Assembly (NCBI GenBank): GCA_001600635.1
Contig: BCKL01000002.1
Coordinates: 747,425 to 811,424 of the forward strand
Length of the DNA stretch: 64,000 nt
Source: Leucosporidium creatinivorum
Lineage: Eukaryota > Basidiomycota > Microbotryomycetes > Leucosporidiales > Leucosporidiaceae
Reading direction: 5' to 3'
The position numbers were made by a program, and so were the translations under genes. Positions 22,355 through 32,700 of the stretch are shown here, in pieces (positions within the stretch are counted from its first letter, which is position 1; every line of letters begins with the position of its first letter). The notes beneath the pieces are model-generated. The model searched no databases. It was not told the DNA's origin and saw only the letters and a program-made list of their open reading frames with translations.

Positions 22355-24122
22355 CTAGAACCTGTGAGCGGGAGCCTCGAGCTTCTCGACCTCAACCTCC
22401 TCCTTGGAGCCAGTGTAGGCGAGGGTGTCGCCGGCCTCGAGGCTCTGCTTGGGCATCCTCTTCTCGTAGACCATCATGGCTCCCGAGTAGAGGGTGACGG
22501 TGAAGAATCCGATGAAGGGGATGACGCTGCGAGGGGGGAGAGCGAGGTTAGCAAAAAGAAGCGAGGAGGCAAGAGCCCGGCGCCGAAGGAGGACTCACTA
22601 GGACATCTGGGAGGACTTGGCATCGGCGAAAGCACCCTGGAGAGGGGGGAAGGCGGCTCCTCCTCCGACACCCATCACGACGAGGGAAGCTCCGCGCTTG
22701 GTGTAGACTCCGAGGCGCGAGGTGGCCATGGTGAAGACGTTGGGGTAGATGCACGACTCGAAGAAGAAGATGATGAAGAGGGAGGCGAGTCCGGCCTTGC
22801 CTCCGGTGAAGGCGGCGACGAGGGAGAAGAGGGAGCACATGGTGCCGTAGATCATCGTGATCATTGGGACCGAGAAGTAGCGCATGAGGGGAGTGGAAGC
22901 GAAGCGGCCGACCATGAAGGTGATCTGCATGTACGAGAACATTTGCGAGGCCTTGGAGTCGGTGTAGTCGTGCTTGTCGGTAAGGTCTGGAGGGAGAGAA
23001 GCCGAAAGGAATCAGCGCCGAACGGAGAAGAAGCGGGCGTGCGCCAGAGGCAGCGTCGAGAAGGACTCACAGTTGATGACGAAGGAAGCAACGGCAACCT
23101 GAGCTCCAACGTAGCAGAACTGGGTGAGGAATCCGAAGATGGTGTGCTTGCGCTTCCAGAGAGGTCGCTCGTCGGTGAATCCGCTGGCAGCCTGTAGGAT
23201 GAGGGAGAAGTCAGCCGCTGCGTGCAGAAGGTAAGGCGAGAGTGTGGAACGCACCTGGGACTGGTCCATGTCCTCGTCGGTGATCTCGGGGAGCTTGGCG
23301 AAGAAGAACATGACCATGACGGCGGCGCCGAGGCAGGCGACGGCGAGGTAGACGTATTGGACCGTTCCGAGTCCTCCGTCCTTGTTGCCGTCACCGAAGA
23401 AGTACTTGGAGGCGATGAGGGGGCCGACGAACGAGGCGAGACCGTTGAAGGATTGGGAGAAGTTGAGGCGGAAGGCGGCCTGCTCGGGGGAGCCGAGGAC
23501 GGTAACGTAGGAGTTGGCGCAGACTTCGAGGGTGGCAAGACCACAAGCGATAATGAAAGCGGATCCGACGAATCCACCGTACCTAGGAGAGGAGGAGAGA
23601 AGGAAAGTCAGCGCCGAGCTTCGGAGAGAGGCGAGAGGAAGAGACCTACTTCTCGTAGTGGGCGGAAGGCCAGAACATGAGGGCGCCAATCGCGTAGAGG
23701 GAGAGACCCATGTAGATACCCTTCTTGTAGCCGAAGCGCGAGATCACGACTCCGACGACGGGAGAGAAGACAATGTAAGCGCCGAAGTAGGCGACCTGGA
23801 GGAGGGTGGACTGGAGCTTGGTGATGCCGAAGAAGGTTTGGAAGTGCTTGTTGAGGACATCGAGGAGACCGTAGGAGAATCCCCAACTGTGAAGCGGCGA
23901 GATGAAGGTCAGCGAGCTGCAGGCGAGGGGGAGGGGCTGGAGGAGGAAGAGCAGCGCAAGGGGGCGAGGGAAAGGGAAGAGGGAAGGTGAGGAGGAGACG
24001 GGGAGCAGACCAACTCACAGGAAGAAAAGCGAAGTGATAAGACCGAAAGCGAAGTACTCCTGGCCCTTGCTGATAGCGGGACCAGCAGCCTTGACGCCAG
24101 TGACGGCTCCTCCTCCTGCCAT
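22355..24122 (-). CDS. L-fucose:H+ symporter (FucP)-like major facilitator transporter
   Basis: ATG at 24120-24122 (MAGGGAVTGVKAAGPAISKG). FFLWGFSYGLLDVLNKHFQ is the hallmark of the FucP/FHS branch of the major facilitator superfamily, followed by QVAYFGAYIVFSPVVGVVIS and RFGYKKGIYMGLSLYAIGAL. Twelve membrane spans are predicted by eye, with a charged central loop (KLPEITDEDMDQSQ) and a second half containing MFSYMQITFMVGRFAST and YPNVFTMATSRLG. It should import a 6-deoxyhexose or related sugar across the plasma membrane; the true substrate cannot be read from sequence. Five introns. Stop at 22355-22357. A degenerate copy of its first exons lies at 58480-58945. Confidence 0.88.
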
Positions 24123-26617
24123 TGTTGTTGGTGGAAGGGTGGTGGGAGGTTTTTGGGAGTGGTGGTGTCGACGAAGACGATGGAGAGAGACGAGGTCGAA
24201 CGAAAAAGAAAGTGTCGACGAAGTCCGAGGAGAGCGGCCGAGGACGACGAGCTCGAGAGGGAGTGAGGGAGGGAGGCTGGGTGGTGGGGTGTGCTGTGGG
24301 AGAGCTGGAGAAGATGGAGTGAGGAGAGAAAGAGGTGAGGGGGACTACTTATACTCGCGCCCGCGAGAGGCGGGACCTCGATCAACGATCTCTGGCGCCC
24401 CAACGAGCCTCGGCGGGGGCTGAGGAAGGGTCCAAAAATCTCCGAAGGGCGAGAGATTCTTGTCGATGGCGCTTGTGAGGCAAACGACGCCCAAGGCTGC
24501 AGGGAGTCAAAAGGTTCTGCACCCGCGGATAAGGACGAGGCCTCCCAACTGGAGCTTGTGGGCGGAGCCAGGCCCATTCGGCGCTGGGAGCTGGCAGGGA
24601 TGGTCGGTAAAGGTCGCCTGCTGCTGCTTGGTGGCGCTGTGCTGCAGCCTGTGAGGAGCTCCCAACGTTTGCTAGCGTAGCCCCACGAACCGCAGCCCCG
24701 ATACGGACCACACGAGCGAGCAACGAAGCGAGCATCGATGCCACGCCCCCTTCGCGCAGGAAGATCGAGACAAGCGCCGAAAGATGGCGCCCCCACGTCG
24801 CTTTGATACAACTCCAGAGGCCCCGCGAGACCGTCTCGCAAAACCTGCAAGGGATTCCCGAGAGCCTGCGAGGAGTCGAGGACAAAGTCTGGAGCGGGCC
24901 AGTTCAGCAGAAGCACCGAGCCAGCGCCGAGATGGCCTCCCGCCCCAACGAAAAAGCCTGCAAGTTGGCTTTGGAGCGCCCGCACTTCTCCGTACGACGA
25001 GAGTGGGGTGCAGAACCACCTCAGGTTGGCAAGGCATCGATGGCAGCGAGGAGGGGGACGGGAACGAGCCTAGGCACACGCTCGGCGAAGGCGAGATGGA
25101 GAGCGCTCAGAGCGAGATTGTGCAAGAAGGTGGCTGGTGAAGAGGTGCATAGAGCCTGCAGTGAGTCAGGGAGCCGTTCCCGCGCCGCCCGAGAGCAGCT
25201 GAGAGGCTCGCGACCGAGCGCCGAAGACGGGGTCCGATAGCTTGCCACTTGCGAAACTCGGTACTGTGGCCTGCCGAGAGGTCGTTGACGTGGTACATAA
25301 CACGCTAGGAAGAGCTTATCTGGTGGTAGTGTGATAGACGTCAGTACAGCGGATCTAGCGAGCTGAATCGATGGATTTTGAGACTCACCAGCGCGAAGGT
25401 CGCCTCCGTTGAGGGCAAACGGCGCGGCGTCTCCCGCTGTCATGGCCATCTCCCTGCTCATGTGTACTCGTACACCGCCAGCGCCGACTTCGGTACCAGC
25501 CAACACCACCTACCACCGAGCTTCCTGCTCGTCTCCCGCGATCGCCTTCCTCCCCCTTCCTCCAACCCGGCCAATCGCCCCTTCCTCAGCTCACTCGAGT
25601 CGAGTCCCAACACCCTCATCTCCGTGCTCGCCTCCAAAGCTCAGCCCAGCAACCACAGATCATCTCCTCGTCCTCCCTCCCTTTCAATCACGAGCAGAAA
25701 AGCGAGGGAGCAGAGACCTCGGAAATTGGGCGTCGACAGCCCTCCAGCGACCTCCAACAGCTTCCGACAGCCAACAACAGCGTACAGACGAGTCGTTCAG
25801 ATGGCAAGGTGAACCGCAAGAGCAAGAAAAGCGTCCAGGCGAGGGAGACCGAGGATGACTGACCCGCCCGCCGTGGACGAAGGTCGTTGCCGCCCGGCTG
25901 ATGTTCCGCTCGGAAGGGCCGGGTGAGGATTATCGCGTGAGGACAGTCAGTTCACGTGTTGCTGTTGGTGGTGCGTGGTGGTTGTCGAAGATGAGCTGGA
26001 GGAGAAGAGGAGGAAAGCGGGCGAGGAGTGTGTAGGAGGTCAAGCCTCGGCGGGCGGGCAGCTGGTGCTGTAGGCGACTCGGTGGAGGTCGAAAGGAGCA
26101 AGGAAAGCCGAGCAAGGGAAAGGTAGGAAGTCAAGAGGTGATCTACACCGGAAGCTCAATGTCGGCGGCTGAGGGAACTCCTCCCACCTGACTCCGGAGG
26201 TTCAACGCCGAATTGTGTCGCCCGCGGGCAAGCCTGACCTTCATCGTCCAGCTTTCTAGGCCTTCATAATTGACCGCAATGTACTTTCCTTGCTCATCCA
26301 ACCTTTTCGAAGCGTTCTCATGCTCAAGCGAGCTGTTATATTGAGCTTTGCGAGCAGCGAGCTGTTCGGCGCCGAGTGGACTTTGCGAGAGCTTGAGGAG
26401 ATGGGGATGGGAGAGCTACGAGAGTGTGGCGAGAAGTCGTGCTTTTACCACTGCAGCCTTACCGGACTCTCCAGTGCCCACTCGGCTCGCTCACAGGCAG
26501 AGTTCAGTGCCGGAGCCGAGGCCGTCTCCCTCCCCTCTTCCGTCTCGCCGTCTCTCTGTCGCTCCTCACTGACCGGTAGTAATGGTCCACCAATGTACTG
26601 CGTCCCATCCCATCACG
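24123..26617. other. About 2.5 kb with no recognised gene
   Basis: The 200 bases after 24122 are the promoter of the transporter. Between 24380 and 25260 both strands have several open frames of 60-170 codons, which is common in GC-rich DNA; none shows a known motif. A CT-rich plus-strand stretch at 25520-25720 looks like a promoter, but no convincing coding sequence follows it. A weak minus-strand candidate is listed separately at 25021-25461. The 26130-26580 stretch is mixed sequence that includes the 3' flank of the DUF3245-like gene. Confidence 0.45.
25021..25461 (-). CDS. Weak hypothetical protein
   Basis: ATG at 25459-25461 opens a frame MSREMAMTAGDAAPFALNGG DLRA that runs to a stop at 25021-25023 without interruption. 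A GTGAGT donor near 25388, a TACTGAC branch-like string and a CAG acceptor near 25320 could remove a 69-base-scale intron while keeping the frame. I do not recognise the protein, and the sequence before its ATG is purine-rich on the coding strand, unlike other starts in this window. It may be chance. Confidence 0.2.
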   Translation of the reverse strand: MSREMAMTAGDAAPFALNGGDLRAGESQNPSIQLARSAVLTSITLPPDKLFLACYVPRQRPLGRPQYRVSQVASYRTPSSALGREPLSCSRAARERLPDSLQALCTSSPATFLHNLALSALHLAFAERVPRLVPVPLLAAIDALPT

Positions 26618-27849
26618 CTACAGCGTCCCCAGGTTCAACAGCGGCTTACTCCCTCCCTCGCCCTCCCCTCCCTTGCTCTTTCGCTTCTTTTTGCGCTTCT
26701 TCTTCTTGCCCTCGCCATCTCCTCCTGCGCCTCCACCATTCACCGATGCTCCAAGATCGACGCTCAAATCCCCCATCTCGGTATCCTCGTCCTCCTGCGT
26801 CTCAGCATGATCGACCTTGGCGACCGCCGAGGGAGGTGCGGGCGAAGCGGATGGGGAAGACTCGATGGGCGCGAACGGGGGTTTGACCAGCTTCTTCTTC
26901 TTGGGTAGTGGACTAGCAGTCGTCGTGGCGTTGGTGACACTGGGCGCCAAAGTGGACGAACTGGCCACCGACTCTGCTTCCCCCTCGGCGCTCTCCTCCC
27001 CAGCTCCTTGCTGCTCCTCCTTCCGAATCTCCTCCATTGCCGCTCGTTCCGCCTCAATCTTCTTCAGCCGTTCTCGCTCCTTTTTGCGTTGATTCTTGCT
27101 CATCCCGGCGAGAGCGGGGTTTGAGGCCGAGGTGGAGGAGGTGGAACCGCCGTAGAAGGAGGTGGAGGGGATCGGCTTGGCGGAGGGAGGAGTTGGGGGG
27201 ATGAAAGGGTTGAAGGCGGTGGTGGTGGGCTTCTGGAGAATAGCGCCCTTCGTCGACGAAGCCACGCCATGAAACTTGCGCTTGATCGCTCCCGCTCGAC
27301 TCTCCTCCTCGTCGTCGTCCGAGCTAGCTCCGTCGTCCTGCTCTCCTGCTTTCCGCTTGAGTCCAGAGGTGGAGGGAGTAGGATCCTCGATGTCGTTGGA
27401 GGCCTTGTGCTTCTTGGTGTGCGAGAGGAGCTGGTTGCGAAGCTTGCGCTCTTCTGCTTCGATGGCGTGCACGGCTGAGGCGGAGGCGCCGAGTCCTAGT
27501 CTGTGGTAGAGCGGACGAGACAATCAGCTTCCGCCTCCTTGCCTGCTTTGCCAGCCTCTCTTCCCCGCTCTGAGAACAGCGAGCAACAGTCCTTCCCCCT
27601 CTCTCTCGCTTCTCAGCACCCAGCTCCAACTCACCGAGGAGGCCTCGCCCTGCTCTCCAAAGCAGCCAATCCCGCTGCAGCACTAGTCCCATCATCCCAA
27701 GTACCATCCAAATCCTGCGGGATCCAACTCGAGACGAGCGAACGAGCGGCAGTGAGCGAGTCCTCCAAGCTCGTTTGAAAGGCGACAAGGTCGATGGGAG
27801 CGTCGGGGTCTTCTGAGGGTGTAGGTGATGGGGAGGGTGATTTCGCCAT
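26618..27849 (-). CDS. DUF3245-like nuclear/nucleolar protein
   Basis: ATG at 27847-27849 (MAKSPSPSPTPSEDPDAPID). Two exons: the first ends SLVSSWIPQDLDGTWDDG...SRARPPR and an intron near 27504-27636 joins it to LGLGASASAVHAIEAEERKL, recreating the RPPRLGLGA string that marks fungal DUF3245 proteins. The middle has KHKASNDIEDPTPSTSGLKR, an acidic cluster and a basic helical stretch (MSKNQRKKERERLKKIEAER); the tail has GEGKKKKRKKKRKSKGG, a likely nuclear or nucleolar signal, and ends LLNLGTL at 26618. No function is established in the sequence. Its neighbour on the same strand is zeta-COP, 310 bp upstream. Confidence 0.72.
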
Positions 27850-28158
27850 AATCGTGTAGCTGCAGGCGAGTCGAGGTGAAGACGAGGAGCGACTTTAAAA
27901 GGAGAAAGTGAACGATGCGGAACGGCGCGTCCAAAGTTGAGCTTCGCAACAAGCTGTAACTCTATAGCTCTCGGGGGGGACGTGGGAAAGACTAGGAAGA
28001 AATACCTGGCGCAAAGCTCGAATACAGCCCGGCCGCGCCAGGCGTTGTGTTGAAATACAAGGTAGACCCCCTTCCCCCGAACATCCTCCGAACGACTCCC
28101 TCTCGGCCTCGCAGCACTGCACAGCACGTCCAGCTCTCCAACCTCCAACTAGAACATC

Positions 28159-29108
28159 CTACGACAGGATCTGCCTTCCAATCTTGTCGCGCACCGTCGA
28201 GAAGGCCTGGTTCGGCGGAAGTGTGAACGAAGCGAGGTCAGCTTTAGCTCTGTAGCTCTTGGAGAGGGACAACGAAGTAAGACGCAAGGGAACAAGAACC
28301 CACCTGCATGATGGTAGCCTCGTTGAGGGTGATTTCGGAGAGGTTGACCCCAGCGTCTGGCTTGGGCCGAGAGACACGCGAGGCGATGGCCACGGCGTCG
28401 ACTTCGAGGATGATGCTAATAGCAGAGAAGAGGTGGAGGTTAGTAACTGTGAGCTATGATAAGGCTACAAGAACCCCCAAAAGCCGAAAGAGACGGGCTG
28501 CTCGGCGCAATCGAAAGCGAGCTCGGAAACCCACCCATTGTCGATGGTCTCGTCCAGCGCGAGGACGACCAAGTCCAAGTTTTCGAGGATGGCGCGCTTC
28601 TCTACTTGATGGCGGAGGAGGAGCGAGACGGCGTCGTAGAAGGCGTTGAGGACGGCGAGGAGCATGAGCTCATTCTCTCCTTCGGGTCCGACGACGTAGA
28701 AGGTCAAGTCGATGGAAGCCTTGTACAGCACTAGTTGGTTGTTGTAGAGTAGAATGTCCCCTGTTGGAGCAGAGGCAGAGTTGAGTTAGCTAGAGAGAGA
28801 GCGAGAGAGCTGAGCCAGGTTGAACACGCTGTTGCTGAGAGCTGCTGTAACTGACCATTAGCCCTCCTAGTCTTTTCCCAGATTTGCGATTCGAATTGAC
28901 GTTGTTCCTTCAAGGATTGGAAAGGGTGTTTAAACTGTTGAGAGTTCTTTGGGTCTTTATGAGCTGGTTGGTAGTACTTGGCCACGAGTCGGTTCCCATC
29001 ACTGTCAATCAGCAACACGGCAGTCACTTGATTCAGGTGCAGGTTCTATAAGGAGTAATCATTATTAGCTATCAGCTGTAATAGAAGCGAGTGCAGCTTG
29101 CTCACCAT
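28159..29108 (-). CDS. RET3: Coatomer subunit zeta
   Basis: Exon 1 contributes only the ATG (29106-29108), directly followed by a GTGAGC donor; exon 2 continues at 29045 with NLHLNQVTAVLLIDSDGNRL. Further family marks are AKYYQPAHKD, YNNQLVLYKASIDLTFYVVG, ENELMLLAVLNAFYDAVSLL, HQVEKRAILENLDLVVLALD and, after the next intron, GVILEVDAVAIASRVSRP and the end FSTVRDKIGRQILS at 28159. This is the small longin-fold subunit of the COPI vesicle coat acting in Golgi-to-ER traffic. About four introns. The start is backed by the match of the spliced N-terminus to known zeta-COP proteins. Confidence 0.93.
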
Positions 29109-29722
29109 GATTTGAGAGAGCTCGAGGTTGGACGCGTTTGGCGAGAAGCCAAGGAGGGGTCGCGCTTCGTCGCCAACTCTTGACTTGCAACTCCACACGC
29201 CTACAGCTTTCAACTCTGGCTCCTCCTCAGGGGAACCGTACAGGAGGGGGCTCAGGGGGCTCCTCCTCCTCCTCTCTCTACCGCCCTACAACTTCTTCCT
29301 CTTCTCATCGTTACGCTTCGACCGCCGCGACCGCTTCAAGTTCAACTTCTGGATCTGTAGCCACTTCACATCACCGTGCAGAGGATCTCGCTCCCAATGA
29401 ACCCACTTCAATCTCGTTTCGTCGTCCTTCAGCTCCTCCTCAACTCGTTCAAGTCGACTCTCTCCCTCGTCCATCGCCTCAAGATGCAAATGCTCCTTTC
29501 AACTCGGTCAATTCCAACAGAGGAGGGAGACAGGGCAACTCGTACAGATCAAGAGGTTCCTCGCTCTTCATCCACAAGCCTAGAGGGGGTGGAGCAGGGG
29601 TCAGGACGACCAAAGCGGGAGGATGGTCAGATGCTTCTCCTCCTTCGCGCCCAAGAGCGAGCGGAAACGGATCGTACGGAGCTGCAGGAGGAAGTCAAGG
29701 ATGGAAGGGAAAGGAGAGGGAG

Positions 29723-32700
29723 ATGGACTCGTACAGCAACAGCATAGGAGCAGGACCGAAACCGCCCTTCGCCTCCACCTCTAGTCACCCCCTCCCTGCT
29801 CGGCCCAACTTCCCTCCTTCCTCCTACGCCGACATCCCCACCGGTCCTTCTTCCTCTTCTTACGCCAACACCTCCGCACGAGAAGCATACGGTTACTCTC
29901 GCCCCAACCATCCCTACAACGCTCCTCCTCCACCACCTCAAACCCTCGCGACTCCCATCCCCGTCCCGGCCAATCCTCTTCCCAAGACGCCGAAACTTTA
30001 CATCTCGCACCTCCCTCCAGGGACGACAGAGCAGCAAGTTCGTTCGGTCTTTGCTCGCTACGGCTCCATGTACGTCAAGGCTCCACTCTCTTTCGCTCTC
30101 GGCGCTACCAGCTCGGCTGACCCTCCCCCTGGACCCCCTCCACAGCTACTCCCTCGCCGTCAACGTCCGTCGAACGCCCTCTCCATCTCACTCCTCCCCA
30201 ACCCACACCTTCGCCCACATCGAATACGACACCTTCGCTGGCGCCAACGCCGCCGTCGCAGCTCGGCATGAGACCTTCTTCCCTCCTCCGCCTTCCTCCG
30301 CTCCCCCCACTTCTACTTCGACCGAGTGGGACGGTAGGAAGATCCAAGTAGAGTATGCCGACCCTCAGAAGAAGAAGAAGGGGAGGATACCCAGCGGGAC
30401 GATACCGCCGGATGAGATCCAGAGGCCGAGCTCGGCGCAGGGAGCGGCGCAGGCGAGAACGGCGGGGAGTTGGACTACGGCGTCCGTGGAGCAAGCGGAG
30501 CAGTCGACGCTGCAGAAGCAGAAGCAGGCCCGCACCGCGACGGGATTGTTCAGCAGACCGACACCGACGCCGACGCCAGCTCCGCAGGCTAAGGAGGAGG
30601 AGCTGCACGAGGAGGAGGAGGAGAGGGATGAGCTCGACGAGGACCAGGACGAGGAACTCGCCGCACCGTCCATTACCGCCCCTCGAGCTCGCAAGCCACG
30701 CACTGTCGAGTACCAAGCGCTGCGCGAGGCCTCGGCCGTCACCTTCGACGGGCACTCCATCGTGCCCTTCAAGGTCGAGAAAGCCGGTGGTCACGCCGAC
30801 CACCTTCGCGTGTGCTTCAGCTTCAAGGGCCAGTCGATTAGGACGCTCAAGGCGGAGGGGGCGCTGCAGGGCGAGTCGAGGGCGGGCGTGTTGAAGAGGA
30901 TCGTGAGGGAGTTGGAGAAGAGGTATGAGGTGGTTGAGCAGAGGATTACCAAGGGGAAGAAGGGGTATATGGAGTTTGTGTTGAGGCGATTGGGGGAAGG
31001 GGAGCCGGCGGGTGGGATTTGGACTGAGGGCGGAGACGTTGCGATGCACGATCCAGGCGAAGCTGGAGACGACGACGGCGAGGATATGGACATGGAGTCC
31101 GTCACCTCCGAAGCACTCCTCCTTATCGAACGCCTTCCTTCTTCCTCCTCAATCACCTCGGCCTCAACCTCAACCGCCTTCGCCCCTCTTACCGCGTCCA
31201 CACCCTTACCAGCTCCGACTCCACGCCGGGCGCTCTCGCCGGTCGAGGTCCGCCGTCCCGCCGCGTCTGCTTTCGGTGTCGCTTCCACCACCGAGGCTTC
31301 GACTCCGACATCGACCTCAGCCAACCCCTTCGCAGCGGGAGGCTCGAGGTTCGCCTCGCACACACCGACGGTCGAGCAACAGATCCAGCAGATCCTTCCT
31401 CATCAACTGCCTACTCCTCGTCTCCTCTCCGAACCTCAGCCTCAAGCCCCAGCTCAACCTCCACCTCCTCCTCGACAGCCCTCTCCTCCACCCGTCATTG
31501 CTCCTCCTACTCCCGCTCCCACCACCACCACCGACGACGTCCCCATGTTCATCGACGACGATGGAGGCCTGGTCGAGACGGTTCCTCTTCCAGCGGAATG
31601 TCGAGGCGAGTCGGAGCAGGCGAAAGCCGCCAGGAAGGCGATGAGGTTGGCCGCTGTCAAGCAGGCGACGAGCGAGGGGAAGGTGGTTATCTCTACTGCG
31701 TGAGTGCTGGCATCTTTGGAGTCTCTTGAGGTCGATGCAAGGAGCAGAGCTGACCTTCGGTATTCGCTCGACCGCCGCAGATGGAAGATAGATGCCCTCG
31801 AGTTGACCTACGAGCTCGATTCTGTACCGGACGAGATCATCGCCCCCATCATCGACTCTCAGGCGGCCTCGCTCTCCAACGAAGCTCTTCCTCCGCCGCC
31901 TCCGGTCGCGACAGCCGCTCCTTCAGCACCAGCACCGGCGCCAGCGCCAGCCATCGCTGCTCGCCAACTCACTCCTCCCCTTCTCGCACCTGAGCCTACG
32001 CCTCCTCCTGCGCCACAAGCGGCAGATGTCGATACCGAGATGGAAGACATCAAGCCGAGGCTCGACGCCGCGGCCCCTGCGGAGGAAGAAGTCGACGAGC
32101 TCGCTTCGCCTACGCCCGAGCTCCCGCCAGTGCTCTTCCCCTTCGCCATCAACCCTCCGACGGCCGAGACCGTCGAGATTGAGCATCACGTCGAGTCTTT
32201 CATCAAGGAGTTAGTTTCGCTCTTGATGAACCTGGCCCTGATCGCCGAACTGACTTGTTCGCCCTCTTGCGCAGGTACTTCGCTCGCTTCGACAGCTCTC
32301 GCGCGACGCTCGAGTACCTCTACACTCAGGACGCCATCTTCTCGGTCAAAGTCCTCACTCGCATCCCCGCCCGAGTTCGTCAATCGACCACGCCCACCCC
32401 CTTCCCCAAACGCTTCACCTCGTGCCAGGGTAAAGTCTCTGCCACTCCCACCTCCATCGTCAATGCCATCACTCACCTCCCCGTCGGCTCGCACGACCTC
32501 AGCAAGATCACCTACGATGCGCGCGAGCTGCCCGAGTTGCGAGCTCGACCGGGCAAGGCCGCGCCCATCCTCCTGCATTTGCAGGCCGAGTTTGACGAGT
32601 TCCCGCAGCATGTCCTCAGGTCGGTGTATAGGACGTTCTTCCTCGTGCCCAAGAACTCGAGCACGGGAGGAGCGGGATGCCCCCTCAAGTACCAGGTCAA

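Noticed and set aside
22364-23197. 277-codon plus-strand frame rich in Glu/Gly
   Set aside because: Antisense shadow of the FucP-like transporter; it reads through transporter introns without splice logic.
24382-25079. Overlapping minus-strand frames of 135-167 codons
   Set aside because: Arg/Ser/Ala composition typical of chance frames, no splice structure and no motif.
29128-29400. Frames starting at TTG next to the zeta-COP start
   Set aside because: They have no ATG. The coding-like part is kept only as a possible N-terminal extension of the RRM protein.
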